Part shown: positions 33,670 to 42,693 of the stretch, piece after piece | Numbering within the stretch: position 1 is the stretch's first letter | How the letters are laid out: the number at the start of each line of letters is the position of its first letter | NCBI GenBank assembly: GCA_002414665.1 | Contig: DIAF01000049.1 | Location: 9,099-73,098 of the forward strand | From: Halieaceae bacterium UBA5085 | GTDB lineage: Bacteria; Pseudomonadota; Gammaproteobacteria; Pseudomonadales; Halieaceae | DNA: 64,000 nucleotides | Reading direction: 5' to 3' | The notes under the pieces: generated by a model | The model's input: the letters and a program-made list of their open reading frames with translations, nothing else | What the model was told of the DNA's origin: nothing | Database searches by the model: none | Program-made: the position numbers and the translations under genes

Positions 33670-33792
33670 CGTCGTTGCCTGCTAGTTTTCGTGGGCGGGG
33701 AAAAGAGCGCTAGTGTATGATGTACAGCGAAGAAACTGAACCTTTGGTGGTGGCTCCGATCAGGTGCCTGCCAAGTTGCAACCTGGGCCCGC

Positions 33793-34911
33793 ATGAAAAT
33801 CCTGGCGTATTTGACCCGCGATGTTCTGCAACACACTGTTGCGGTGAGTTTTACACTGCTGGTGATCATTTTCAGTGGACGCTTCGTCAAGTATCTTGCC
33901 GAGGCAGCGGTGGGCAACCTCGCCGGCGATATTCTGTTGCCGGTGATGTTCTTTCGTCTGCCCGGTTTCCTTGAACTTATTCTCCCGCTGGGCCTGTTCC
34001 TCGGTATCTTGATGGCCTACGGCAGGCTGTATGTGGAAAGCGAAATGGTCGTGCTTTCGGCCTGTGGCGTCAGCCCCACGCGGCTGGCCGGCTACACGCT
34101 GGTGTCGGCCCTGCTGGTGATGATATTGGTCGCCCTGCTCAGCCTGTTGGTGACACCGCTGGGAGCGGCGCGCTCATCGGCGCTGCTGGACGACCCGGAA
34201 ACCTCCCAGGGTTTGCAAACTCTCGCTGCAGGCCGGTTCCAGAACCGCAAGTCAAGCGGCGTGGTCAGCTATGCCGAACGCATCGACCCGGACAGCGGTG
34301 TGATGCATTCTGTTTTCCTATCGCAGCAGTCGGCGGCACCGGGTGGAGGGACCCGGTTGACGATCACTGTGGCCTCCGAGGGCGAAATTATCCTCGATGC
34401 CGAGACCGGCGCGCGCTATCTGGAATTGCGCGACGGTTACCGCTACAGCGGGCAGCCGGGCGAGCTAGACTATGAGGTGGTGGAGTTTCAGCGCTTCGGC
34501 GAGCGCATTCCCGAACCAGAGGGCGGTATTCGCAGCGTACCGCGGGTCGATGCCCGCCCCACACGGGCGCTGCTCGAATCGACTGTCGCGGAAGAGCGCG
34601 CTGCGCTGCACTGGCGCCTGTCACTGCCGGTTACCGTGCCCATCGTGGCCATCATCGCCCTGGCCCTAAGCCGCACGGACCACCGGCGCGGGCGTTATAT
34701 CAAGATGGCACCGGCCTTCGCGCTGTACCTCATCTACCTTGTCTTGCTGACCAAGGCCCGCTCGGCCATGGAGGAGGGCGCGGGCCCGCTGGTGTTCTGG
34801 GCCGTGCATCTGCTCTACGCTACGCTCGCCCTGGTGCTGCTTTACGGTGACACCCTGCATCGACGCCTGCGCAGCCGTCGCCCCCGGGGAGGCGTCGATG
34901 CGCCTGCTTGA
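33793..34911 (+). CDS. lptF: LPS export ABC transporter permease LptF
   Basis: A 372-residue inner-membrane permease of the LptB2FG complex that extracts lipopolysaccharide. It has membrane helices near the N-terminus ('VSFTLLVIIFSGRFVKYLAE', 'FLELILPLGLFLGILMAYG'), a periplasmic beta-jellyroll in the middle (residues 140-265) and further helices at the C-terminus. The gene order pepA<->lptF-lptG is conserved. No strong Shine-Dalgarno precedes the ATG. Its stop overlaps the lptG start by 14 bases. Confidence 0.96.
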   Translation: MKILAYLTRDVLQHTVAVSFTLLVIIFSGRFVKYLAEAAVGNLAGDILLPVMFFRLPGFLELILPLGLFLGILMAYGRLYVESEMVVLSACGVSPTRLAGYTLVSALLVMILVALLSLLVTPLGAARSSALLDDPETSQGLQTLAAGRFQNRKSSGVVSYAERIDPDSGVMHSVFLSQQSAAPGGGTRLTITVASEGEIILDAETGARYLELRDGYRYSGQPGELDYEVVEFQRFGERIPEPEGGIRSVPRVDARPTRALLESTVAEERAALHWRLSLPVTVPIVAIIALALSRTDHRRGRYIKMAPAFALYLIYLVLLTKARSAMEEGAGPLVFWAVHLLYATLALVLLYGDTLHRRLRSRRPRGGVDAPA

Positions 34912-35959
34912 CTGGTACATCGGGCGGACACTGCTCGCCTCCATTTTCATGGTGCTGCTGGTCATCGTGGGCATCGACGTGGTTTCCGTGTTTATCGACG
35001 AATCGGGTAGCCTCAGCGAAACCTACACCTTCCTGGAGATGTCGCGCTATGTCGTATTGACGATCCCCGGTCGCCTCTATGAGTTCATTCCCTCCGCGGC
35101 ACTGATCGGCAGCCTGGTCGGCCTCGGGCAACTGGCAACGGCGAGTGAGCTCACTGTCATGCGTGGTGCAGGTGTGTCCATTGCGCGTCTGGTCGTGGTG
35201 GTCATGAAGTACGCCCTGTTGGTGGCGCTGGCGGGATTCACACTGGGAGAAGTGGTGGCGCCGCCAGCCGAGCAAATGGCAGAGAGCCGGCGTGCATTGG
35301 CGCAAAGTGCGCCCGGCGGGCTCGCGGGCCGCTACGGCATCTGGAACCGCGAAGGCGATTCCTACCTGTACTTCAATGCCGTGGAGAGTGAAACCTCCCT
35401 GCGCGGGGTGTTGCTGGTGCAACTGGATGAGCGTCGGCGCATGGTGTCGTCACTTGCCGCGCAGCGTGCCCGCTTCGCCGGCGACCACTGGGTAATGGAG
35501 GACGTGGTAAAAACGGATTTCAGCAGTTGGGCGACGACCCGCGCGCGCGCCGAGACCCTGCGTTGGGACACCGGCATCACACCTCAATTACTGACCATGG
35601 AAGTCGTTTCCCCGGAACGACTTCCACTGATTGATCTGCAGCGTTATAGCCGCTACCTGCAGCAGCAGGGCCTGGATGCCGATGACTTTGAACTCGCCAT
35701 GTGGCGCAAGTTGTTGCAGCCCGCCTCCATTGCAGGGTTGGTTCTGGTAGCGATCGCGTTTATTTTCGGTCCGCTGCGAGATGGCACCCTGGGCTTGCGT
35801 ATATTTGCTGGCGTGCTCGTTGGCGTGGCCTTCCAGATCGGCGAAGACCTGCTGGGCCCGGCCAGTCTGGTATTTGGCTTTTCGCCGCTCTATGCGGCGC
35901 TGGCACCTGTGCTGCTGTGTATTGGCGCGGGTGTGGTGCTGCTCCTGCGAACCCGTTGA
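34898..35959 (+). CDS. lptG: LPS export ABC transporter permease LptG
   Basis: A 353-residue partner permease of LptF. It starts 'MRLLDWYIGRTLLASIFMVLLVIVGID' with the first helix, has 'YEFIPSAALIGSLVGLGQLA' and 'ELTVMRGAGVS' (coupling-helix region for LptB), a periplasmic jellyroll, and C-terminal helices. The start at 34898 has GGGGAGG upstream inside the lptF coding region and overlaps lptF by 14 bases, implying coupled translation. Confidence 0.96.
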   Translation: MRLLDWYIGRTLLASIFMVLLVIVGIDVVSVFIDESGSLSETYTFLEMSRYVVLTIPGRLYEFIPSAALIGSLVGLGQLATASELTVMRGAGVSIARLVVVVMKYALLVALAGFTLGEVVAPPAEQMAESRRALAQSAPGGLAGRYGIWNREGDSYLYFNAVESETSLRGVLLVQLDERRRMVSSLAAQRARFAGDHWVMEDVVKTDFSSWATTRARAETLRWDTGITPQLLTMEVVSPERLPLIDLQRYSRYLQQQGLDADDFELAMWRKLLQPASIAGLVLVAIAFIFGPLRDGTLGLRIFAGVLVGVAFQIGEDLLGPASLVFGFSPLYAALAPVLLCIGAGVVLLLRTR

Positions 35960-35974
35960 GCCTGTTCTGACGCA

Positions 35975-36436
35975 CTATTTTTTCGCCTTGGGCAGCAACT
36001 GCAGTCGGGTACCGCTGAGGTAGTCGTGCCAGTAGCGCCCCTGTTTGTCGAACAGGCACCACCAATAGCCCAGACCCGCAGGCAGCAGGGAGACCAGCGT
36101 GGCCGCGCAGCGCAGCAGGCAGCGACCGGTGCCGGGGGTTTGGCCCTGCTCATCAACCAGTTTAATGCGCCACGCCTGCATACCCAGCGTCTGTCCTCCC
36201 TTGCGCCAGAACAGCGTAAAGAAGACGGCCACGCAGCAGACGCTCAGCAGCTGCACGATGTGCGGATTCATCTGGTAGTAGTCGACGCCTTCCTCGATGC
36301 CGAGCACCCACATTTCCACGGCGCTGGCCACGGCAACGGTGACGCCTATCAGCGGAATGACCAGCAGGGTGTCATACAACAGGGCGGCGAGCCTGCGCAG
36401 TAGTGAAGGGGGGGCGATCGGTTCCTGTCCGGGCAT
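35975..36436 (-). CDS. RDD family membrane protein
   Basis: A 153-residue RDD-domain protein: 'RRLAALLYDTLLVIPLIGVTV' near the N-terminus with the R-D pattern of the family, a central helix and 'KGGQTLGMQAWRIKLVDEQG', ending 'FDKQGRYWHDYLSGTRL'. It is predicted to have about three membrane helices. RDD genes often lie beside lptFG in gammaproteobacteria; some RDD proteins are linked to ion transport, but the function here is unknown. It is convergent with lptG (15-base gap). Confidence 0.88.
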   Translation of the reverse strand: MPGQEPIAPPSLLRRLAALLYDTLLVIPLIGVTVAVASAVEMWVLGIEEGVDYYQMNPHIVQLLSVCCVAVFFTLFWRKGGQTLGMQAWRIKLVDEQGQTPGTGRCLLRCAATLVSLLPAGLGYWWCLFDKQGRYWHDYLSGTRLQLLPKAKK

Positions 36437-36522
36437 GACGGCTCCTGCTGAATTGAAGGCGCGGAGAGTCTAGCACCGCGCGTGCATTACCGGATTGTAA
36501 ATTGTTCCGCCGTGCCTGGCAG

Positions 36523-36531
36523 TGCTACATT
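36523..36531 (+). promoter_or_regulatory. Candidate extended -10 element for the two-component operon
   Basis: TGCTACATT gives an extended -10 (TGnTACATT) 30 bases before the response-regulator ATG. No good -35 matches, as is common for extended -10 promoters. Weak, by-eye evidence. Confidence 0.3.
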
Positions 36532-36560
36532 GCCGAATCAATCAGGCAGGGGATGGGTGG

Positions 36561-37241
36561 ATGAAGGTGCTGCTGGTGGAGGATGACCGCGCGGTGGCCG
36601 ATTTTATCGTGTCGGAACTGCGGGAAGCGGGGCATGCCTGTACCCACTGCGCTGACGGTGAGTCAGGACTCGCGGCTGCGCGCAGCGGCGAGCACGATGT
36701 GCTGGTGGTCGACCGCATGTTGCCACGGCTCGACGGGCTGGGCCTGTTGCGCACGCTGCGTGAGGGAGGACAGCGCACACCGGTACTGCTCTTGAGTGCC
36801 CTGGGTAGTGTCGACGACCGGGTGCAGGGTCTGCACTGTGGAGCCGACGATTATCTCGTAAAGCCGTTTGCCATGGCCGAGTTGCTGGCACGACTGGAGA
36901 TTCTGGCGCGACACGCGCGGGAAGTGGGTGCCGAAGTGGCGACGCGCCTGCAGGTCGCCGATCTGGAGATGGACCTGCTCAGCCAGGAGGTACGGCGCAA
37001 GGGCGAATTGATCAGTCTGCAGCCGCGCGAGTACAAGCTGCTGGAGTATCTCATGCGCCATGAAGGGCAGGTGGTGACCCGCGCCATGCTGCTGGAGCAC
37101 GTGTGGGGATATCACTTCGATCCGCAGACCAATGTCATCGATGTACATGTGTCCCGCCTGCGGCAGAAAATCGACCGCGATTTCTCGCCCCAGCTGTTGA
37201 CCACGGTACGCGGTGCCGGATACACCCTGGGCGCGAGCTAG
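36561..37241 (+). CDS. OmpR/PhoB-family response regulator
   Basis: A 226-residue regulator: receiver domain residues 1-115 with the acidic pair 'VEDDR', phospho-acceptor D51 in 'VLVVDRMLP' and K101 in 'YLVKPF'; C-terminal winged helix with 'LQPREYKLLEYLMRHEGQVVTRAMLLEHVWG' and 'VDVHVSRLRQKID'. The ATG at 36561 begins the domain directly. The histidine kinase gene follows after 6 bases. The pair resembles CopR/CusR- or QseB-like systems, but the stimulus cannot be inferred. Confidence 0.93.
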   Translation: MKVLLVEDDRAVADFIVSELREAGHACTHCADGESGLAAARSGEHDVLVVDRMLPRLDGLGLLRTLREGGQRTPVLLLSALGSVDDRVQGLHCGADDYLVKPFAMAELLARLEILARHAREVGAEVATRLQVADLEMDLLSQEVRRKGELISLQPREYKLLEYLMRHEGQVVTRAMLLEHVWGYHFDPQTNVIDVHVSRLRQKIDRDFSPQLLTTVRGAGYTLGAS

Positions 37242-37247
37242 CCGATC

Positions 37248-38630
37248 ATGCGCTTCCTGGACGTCGTCAAGAGCCTGACATTCCGCTATATCGCCAAGTA
37301 TGTCACTGCGCTCAGTGCAACGGTGTTTATGCTGCTGGCGGTACTTTACGCCTATTTCAGTTATGGCTACTTCAGTGAACTTCGGTCGTCCATTCTCGAT
37401 GAACTTGAGACCCTGCAAGTTGTGTACGCGGGGCAACAGCTGCCGGGCGTAGAGCAGTATCTGGAGGATCAGCGCAACCTGCCGACCATAGGGCGTTTCA
37501 ACTACCTGATTGTCGACAGGGAGGGTAACAAGATTGCCGGTGATCTGGCGCAGACTCCGCGCTACCGTGAATTTTCCGGTGGCTGGCTCGGCTTTCAGCT
37601 GGCGCTTCTGAACTGGGGAGAACCGGTAGATGTCGATTTCCTCGCCCGGCGGGCGCAGCTTGGTGGCGGGGTCGACGCGCTGGTCGCGCGTAATTATGCC
37701 GATGCGATCGCCAGCGGTGGCCTGGTCTTCAATACTCTTTTCAGAGCCATGATTGCCACCCTGCTGTTGGGTATTGTGGGCGGCTTTTTCAGCGCCGCGA
37801 CCACGCTGCACCGCTTTGAGCGTCTGAACAGTGAACTCTCGAGCATTGTGCGCGGGAACTTTTCCCAGCGCCTTACGGTAGCGGGAAAGCACGGTTACCC
37901 GAGGGAGCTGGCTCGGGCGATGAACCAGATGCTGGATCAGATCGGATCATTGATGCAGGGTGTGCGCCTGGTCTCCGATAACATCGCGCACGATCTGCGC
38001 ACGCCCCTGACGCGCATTCGCAATCAGTTGAGCCAGCTGCGGCAGCGGCTGGACACCACGGGGCAGGACGAGGTGGACCGTATCATCGAGGACTGCGACA
38101 GCCTGCTGTCATCCTTCAACGCGCTGCTGCGCATCTCGGCGCTGGAATCCGGCAGTCGTCCGCCGGTGCATGCCCGCGTGGACCTGTCGAGTGTGCTGGC
38201 TGATGTGGTCGAGCTGTATGAGCCGGTGGCCAACGAACGCGACATCCAGCTGCGGCTGTCGCTAGCGGCAGGTATATCCTGCCCGGGCGACACGGATCTG
38301 CTGTTCCAGATGTGCGCCAACCTGCTGGACAACGCCATCAAGTACACACCCAACGGCGGGCAGATCGAAGTCGGACTTTCGCGGCAGCCCGAGGGCAACG
38401 AGATTGTGGTGGCAGATTCCGGGCCGGGTATCGACCCGCTGGATCGCAAGAACGTATTCCGACGCTTTTTTCGTGTCGAGTCCAGTCGCGGAGAGCAGCC
38501 GGGGCATGGTTTGGGCCTGAGTCTGGTGCAGGCGATTGTGCACTATCATGCCGGGCGGATCGCGCTCGACGACAATGAGCCGGGACTGCGGGTCGAGGTT
38601 ATTCTGCCGGCGGTGGATCAGCCAGACTGA
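37248..38630 (+). CDS. Sensor histidine kinase
   Basis: A 460-residue membrane kinase. TM1 is at about residues 18-40, a periplasmic sensor lies at 41-160, TM2 at about 162-185, then HAMP, a HisKA dimerisation domain with phospho-acceptor H248 ('NIAHDLRTPLTRIRN') and an HATPase_c domain ('NLLDNAIKYTPNGGQ', 'VVADSGPGI', 'GHGLGLSLVQAI'). It partners the adjacent response regulator. The last 32 bases overlap the 3' end of the convergent repeat-motif gene. The input signal is unknown. Confidence 0.93.
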   Translation: MRFLDVVKSLTFRYIAKYVTALSATVFMLLAVLYAYFSYGYFSELRSSILDELETLQVVYAGQQLPGVEQYLEDQRNLPTIGRFNYLIVDREGNKIAGDLAQTPRYREFSGGWLGFQLALLNWGEPVDVDFLARRAQLGGGVDALVARNYADAIASGGLVFNTLFRAMIATLLLGIVGGFFSAATTLHRFERLNSELSSIVRGNFSQRLTVAGKHGYPRELARAMNQMLDQIGSLMQGVRLVSDNIAHDLRTPLTRIRNQLSQLRQRLDTTGQDEVDRIIEDCDSLLSSFNALLRISALESGSRPPVHARVDLSSVLADVVELYEPVANERDIQLRLSLAAGISCPGDTDLLFQMCANLLDNAIKYTPNGGQIEVGLSRQPEGNEIVVADSGPGIDPLDRKNVFRRFFRVESSRGEQPGHGLGLSLVQAIVHYHAGRIALDDNEPGLRVEVILPAVDQPD

Positions 38631-39279
38631 TGCCACTGGTATCGGGTGCCGCAGCAGTGTCTCGCTTGCGGTACTGCGATTCCAGGACGTCGGCGCCGGG
38701 CGGCGCGAGGCTGATGCCGGACACATCCACTTCGCGAGCCGCCGGGCGTGAGGATGACTCCAGCAGATCGCTGCCTGGCTCTGCCAGTGACAGACCCGAG
38801 TCGGGGATCGGCGCCACTGCGGAGTTGCGCTCCAGGGTGGGAATCGTCTCGCCAACTTCACCCAGTGTGAGGTGGCTGGTGTCGGGTGCTGGCGGCGCGG
38901 GTGCAGTCGGCGCCGCAAGGCGCGCACCCACCTCGGCCACATCCAGCGAGGGTGGCTCGGAAACCGCACTGGGCGTCGCTGACCGCTCTTCCGGGCGCAG
39001 TACATCGCTGCCCGGCGGTGCCAGGGTAAGGTCCGAGGGCGTATTCCGGGGTACTTGCCGGATGATCGGTTTACCGCCGGCGCGTTCGATGGCGTCCCGA
39101 TACTTGCTCGCCACGTCGGCATCGCAATCCCGTTTCAACAGTTGCGGTTTGCCACTGAACAGCTTGTCGAGGGTCTGGTCGCCGGCCTTGAACAGGCGTC
39201 CCAGGTTGCGGCGCACGGTGGCCTCGTCCTGACCGTCGAGAAGTTCTCCTGCGAACATGACATCGTAGCGGGTATCCAT
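38599..39279 (-). CDS. Uncharacterised protein with six LxLAPPG-like motifs
   Basis: A 226-residue protein. Residues 1-75 form a small domain ('YDVMFAGELLDGQDEATVRRNL', 'LFSGKPQLLKRDCDADVASKYRDAIERAGG') like those found at the N-terminus of some gammaproteobacterial membrane proteins. The rest is Pro/Ala/Ser-rich and probably disordered, with six degenerate copies of a hydrophobic motif: LTLAPPGSDVL, LDVAEVGARL, LTLGEVGETI, LSLAEPGSDLL, ISLAPPGADVL and ISLADPP. There is no membrane segment. AGGA precedes the ATG at 39279. The spacing suggests repeated short linear binding motifs for a partner; function unknown. Confidence 0.7.
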   Translation of the reverse strand: MDTRYDVMFAGELLDGQDEATVRRNLGRLFKAGDQTLDKLFSGKPQLLKRDCDADVASKYRDAIERAGGKPIIRQVPRNTPSDLTLAPPGSDVLRPEERSATPSAVSEPPSLDVAEVGARLAAPTAPAPPAPDTSHLTLGEVGETIPTLERNSAVAPIPDSGLSLAEPGSDLLESSSRPAAREVDVSGISLAPPGADVLESQYRKRDTAAAPDTSGISLADPPPAE

Positions 39280-39408
39280 GGGTCGTCCTGCCTGCCCTTG
39301 CTTCATCTGAGTATAGGCGTTGATGGCGGGCAGACCAAGCGCCCCCCGGGCGCGTCCTGCTCTGATAAGATATCCCGCCGCATACAGCCGGAAGCTGCCG
39401 ATTCACCA

Positions 39409-40452
39409 ATGCCAGAGTACTTGCCCAGCCGCTTTGTCTCCACCCTGTTACGCTCGGTGCGTGAACGTGGCCATGATCCCGTAGCGGTGCTCGCAGCCGC
39501 CGGGCTGGATTTCGATCCGATGGATGAAGCGGGAGCCGGCTATCGTGATCAGGTCACCGCCATGGAGTATTCGCGGGTCTACCAGCAGGCCCTGCGCTTG
39601 CTGCAGGATGCCGCCTTTGGTGTGGTGCGGAGTGAGCTTGCGGCGCCGGGTGTGTTTCGCATGATGTGCTACTGCGTGGTGTCCTGCCCCGATCTGGGTG
39701 CCGCCATGCACCGCGCCGCGGAGTTCTACCGCACGTTTTTTGACACGCCAAACCAGCTGTATACCGATTTCAGCGATGAGACGGCGCAGCTCGGCTACCC
39801 GCAAGTCGGTCCAGCAGCGAGGTCCGCGGTGGGCGCGGCGGAAGTGTACGGACTGTCCGTGTGGCATCGCTTTTTCGGTTGGCTATGCGGGCGACCCCTG
39901 CCACTGCAGCGTGTGGATTTTCGCGGCGGCGTGCCACACAACCCGGACAAGTACGCGAGCCTGTTCCGGTGCCCGCTCGCCTTCGGCCAGCCCAGGGATG
40001 TGCTGCATTTCGATACCGCATGTCTGGCCTGGCCCGTAGTGCACACGGAGCACTCCCTGGAGGACTTTCTGCGCACAGCGCCCTATCAATTGCTGGTCAT
40101 GGACGATTCGGAGAGCCGTGGGTCCGTCTCGGCCCGGGTGCGTGCCTTGTTGGGCCACGATTTCCAGCAGGGTGTGCCGGCATTTGACAGCGTGAGCGCG
40201 GCCCTGGGGGTATCGGCGGCTACGCTGCGTCGCAAGCTGCGCGCTGAGGGCACCACCTTCCAGGCGCTGAAGGATCTGGCTCGCTGCGAAGCGGCATGTC
40301 TGGCACTGGATCGGCTGGATATGCCGATAGACGAGGTGGCATTGCACGTGGGGTTTACCGATCCGTCGGCGTTTCACCGCGCCTTTCGCAACTGGACGGG
40401 GCAAACGCCCGGTCAGTATCGCAGCGGCCGGGGGGTGTCGACTAGAGGCTGA
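39409..40452 (+). CDS. AraC-family transcriptional regulator
   Basis: A 347-residue regulator with an N-terminal arabinose_bd/OruR-like domain ('RFVSTLLRSVRERGHDPVAVLAAAGLD', 'FRMMCYCVVSCPDLGAAMHRAAEFY') and a C-terminal AraC HTH ('LGVSAATLRRKLRAEGTTFQALKD', 'PIDEVALHVGFTDPSAFHRAFRNWTGQTPGQYR'). The ATG at 39409 starts the recognisable domain. It belongs to the same broad type as the regulator at 9.3-10.3 kb but is not a close copy. It is divergent from the repeat-motif protein; no operator was recognised. Confidence 0.88.
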   Translation: MPEYLPSRFVSTLLRSVRERGHDPVAVLAAAGLDFDPMDEAGAGYRDQVTAMEYSRVYQQALRLLQDAAFGVVRSELAAPGVFRMMCYCVVSCPDLGAAMHRAAEFYRTFFDTPNQLYTDFSDETAQLGYPQVGPAARSAVGAAEVYGLSVWHRFFGWLCGRPLPLQRVDFRGGVPHNPDKYASLFRCPLAFGQPRDVLHFDTACLAWPVVHTEHSLEDFLRTAPYQLLVMDDSESRGSVSARVRALLGHDFQQGVPAFDSVSAALGVSAATLRRKLRAEGTTFQALKDLARCEAACLALDRLDMPIDEVALHVGFTDPSAFHRAFRNWTGQTPGQYRSGRGVSTRG

Positions 40453-40526
40453 CCACGCGCTGCCGCAGGCGAGTACCGTCGTGCGCCGATCTCGGGTAAA
40501 ATTGACCCCACAATTCTGGAGGTTTT

Positions 40527-40862
40527 ATGTCCGTTGAAGAGCAGATTCGGGAACAGCTGGTCACCGGCCTGGCCCCTGCGCACCTTGAGGTGGTGAATGA
40601 AAGCCACATGCACAGCGTGCCTCCCAATTCCGAGACCCATTTCCGTGTGGTCCTGGTCAGCGATGACTTTACCGGTAAACGCCAGGTAGCCCGGCACCAG
40701 CAGGTGTATGGTTTGCTGGCGATGCAGATGCAGGGGCCAGTGCATGCGCTGGCCCTGCACACCTACTCACCCTCGGAGTGGCAGGCGCGGGAGCAACCTG
40801 CACCGGCTTCACCGGATTGCCGGGGCGGTAGCAAGGCGGAGTCACGAGGGGTGCAGTCATGA
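40527..40862 (+). CDS. bolA: BolA family protein
   Basis: A 111-residue BolA-like protein with the family core: 'HLEVVNESHMHSVPPNSETHFRVVLVSDDFTGKRQVARHQQVYGLL' and 'VHALALHTYSPSEW'. The invariant His follows the helix-turn-helix-like segment. BolA proteins bind [2Fe-2S] clusters with monothiol glutaredoxins and affect morphology and stress genes. A good Shine-Dalgarno (GGAGG) precedes the ATG and a TAAAAT -10 candidate lies at 40497-40502. The stop overlaps the trhO ATG (ATGA). Confidence 0.92.
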   Translation: MSVEEQIREQLVTGLAPAHLEVVNESHMHSVPPNSETHFRVVLVSDDFTGKRQVARHQQVYGLLAMQMQGPVHALALHTYSPSEWQAREQPAPASPDCRGGSKAESRGVQS

Positions 40863-41815
40863 CGGACACCGTGGTTGCCGCGCTCTATCGTTTCGTCACC
40901 CTGGACGACTACCGGGCTCTGCGTGAGCCCCTGTTGGATGTTTGCCTGGACGCGGGCGTCAAGGGCACACTGCTGCTCGCTGCAGAGGGCATCAACGGCA
41001 CGATTGCGGGCTCCCGGGAGGGTATTGACCGCGTGCTCGGCTGGTTGCGCAGCGACCCCCGACTTGCCTTGCTGGAGCACAAGGAATCGCTCGATACCGC
41101 CATGCCGTTCTATCGCATGAAGGTCAAACTGAAACGGGAAATCGTCACCATGGGCATTGAGGGCATTGACCCCAATCGCGTGGTGGGCACCTATGTGGCT
41201 CCGGGCGACTGGAATGACCTGGTCAACGACCCCGACGTGCTGCTGCTGGATACGCGCAACCGCTATGAATACGGTATCGGGTCTTTTCGCGGTGCCATAG
41301 ACCCGCAAACCACCTCATTTCGAGAGTTTCCCGCTTATGTGCGGGAAAACCTTGACCCCGCGAAGCATCGCAAGGTGGCGATGTTCTGTACCGGCGGGAT
41401 CCGTTGTGAGAAGGCCTCCGCCTTTATGCTGCAGGAGGGCTTCGAGGAGGTCTACCACCTGCAGGGCGGCATCCTCAAATACCTCGAGGAAGTGCCAGAG
41501 GCTGAGAGCACCTGGGAAGGTGAGTGTTTCGTCTTCGATAACCGGGTGGCGGTTAATCACAGGCTGGAAAAAGGGCAGTATGACCAGTGCCACGGCTGTC
41601 GCCACCCGATCACGGAGGCCGACAAGGCCTCCGGGCGCTATCAGCGCGGAGTGTGCTGCCCGCAGTGCTACGACAGCCTGACCGAGGACCAGAAGGCCCG
41701 GTTTGCGGAGCGCCAGCGGCAGATAGAGCTGGCGGCACAACGCGGTGAGCAGCACGTGGGGGCGGCCCCGCCATTGCGGCAGCGGCGCACTGTGGCGGCT
41801 GCCGGGGAATCCTGA
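40859..41815 (+). CDS. trhO: tRNA uridine(34) hydroxylase TrhO (rhodanese fold)
   Basis: A 318-residue YceA/TrhO-family protein that hydroxylates U34 of tRNAs with oxygen on the path to 5-oxyacetyluridine. An N-terminal acylphosphatase-like domain ('LLLAAEGINGTIAGS') is followed by a rhodanese domain with catalytic C177 in 'MFCTGGIRCEKA'. The C-terminus has zinc-binding-like cysteines ('CHGCRHPI', 'CCPQCYD'). The ATG overlaps the bolA stop, so translation is coupled. Confidence 0.95.
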   Translation: MTDTVVAALYRFVTLDDYRALREPLLDVCLDAGVKGTLLLAAEGINGTIAGSREGIDRVLGWLRSDPRLALLEHKESLDTAMPFYRMKVKLKREIVTMGIEGIDPNRVVGTYVAPGDWNDLVNDPDVLLLDTRNRYEYGIGSFRGAIDPQTTSFREFPAYVRENLDPAKHRKVAMFCTGGIRCEKASAFMLQEGFEEVYHLQGGILKYLEEVPEAESTWEGECFVFDNRVAVNHRLEKGQYDQCHGCRHPITEADKASGRYQRGVCCPQCYDSLTEDQKARFAERQRQIELAAQRGEQHVGAAPPLRQRRTVAAAGES

Positions 41816-41825
41816 TTCCGCAGCC

Positions 41826-42623
41826 TCACGGGCGTGGCGGGGGCGGAGGCGACATCCGGCCCGGCAGCGCGTCGCGCACCGCCGCTATGGGTACGAAGCG
41901 GCTGTCCTGCAGGCCGTCACCCTCCGAAATAATTCCGCTCAGGAGCGGTTCACCGTCATCATTCAGCTGTATCACGGCCCCGCCGGAGGCGCCTTTGTGT
42001 GCCCGGCAGTCGCTATAGCCGAGCGCAGCATTGCTGCGTGTGATGTGGCAGGCGGGGTCGTAGCTCAGAATACGGCCCCTGGCGCCGACGCCGGCATCCC
42101 TTGAATAACCCGCCATCAGCACGGTTTTCTCCGGGTCAGCCAGCCCCGGGTGCAGTGCCAGCGCTGGAATATCCGTGCGCGCTACCGCTTCCGTCAATCG
42201 CAGCAGTGCCCAGTCAGCCGCCATGCTGCCGCCGTCTGCGACCGGGCGTGCGCTGATGACACGAGGCTCCGGGGACCCGGGCAGGAGGGTGAAGGTAATG
42301 CGCTTGCTGAGGTCGCGGTACGCCTCGAGGCAGTGCCAGGCGGTCACAATGAGGTCAGCCTCAGGTGCTGTGTTCGCGGCGATCAGTGTGGCACTGCAAC
42401 GTTCGGTGTGGTGCTCGGCATGCCCCTGTTCGGTTTTCAAGCCGGGCACGCTGAGTTGGCCTATGGCAGACAGCCAGCGCGGTGAGTGCTCGGAGAGTTG
42501 CTGGCGTGGGTCATCGCCCGCTGCACTGGCGACGATGGACAGCGCCAGCTGCAGGATGAGAGTGCTGGCCAGGGCTTTTTTTCCATAATGGCTCAACATG
42601 TTGGTCAGCCTTGTGCGGTGCAT
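41826..42623 (-). CDS. Secreted trypsin-like serine protease
   Basis: A 265-residue S1-fold protease with a signal peptide ('ALASTLILQLALSIVASAAG'). The catalytic triad is His97 ('TAWHC'), Asp137 ('ADWALL') and Ser213 ('KGASGGAV'), so it appears active. Start choice is open: ATG 42623 as listed, or ATG 42599, which gives a shorter, more typical signal peptide n-region (MLSHYGKK). It ends 10 bases from the convergent trhO stop. The substrate is unknown, and export to the periplasm or outside is predicted. Confidence 0.85.
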   Translation of the reverse strand: MHRTRLTNMLSHYGKKALASTLILQLALSIVASAAGDDPRQQLSEHSPRWLSAIGQLSVPGLKTEQGHAEHHTERCSATLIAANTAPEADLIVTAWHCLEAYRDLSKRITFTLLPGSPEPRVISARPVADGGSMAADWALLRLTEAVARTDIPALALHPGLADPEKTVLMAGYSRDAGVGARGRILSYDPACHITRSNAALGYSDCRAHKGASGGAVIQLNDDGEPLLSGIISEGDGLQDSRFVPIAAVRDALPGRMSPPPPPRP

Positions 42624-42693
42624 GCTTGGTCATCGCTATCGGGGTCAGTAGCATGGTCGGCGAATGCGGTCGGGCAAGCAAGCAGAGGTGAGT

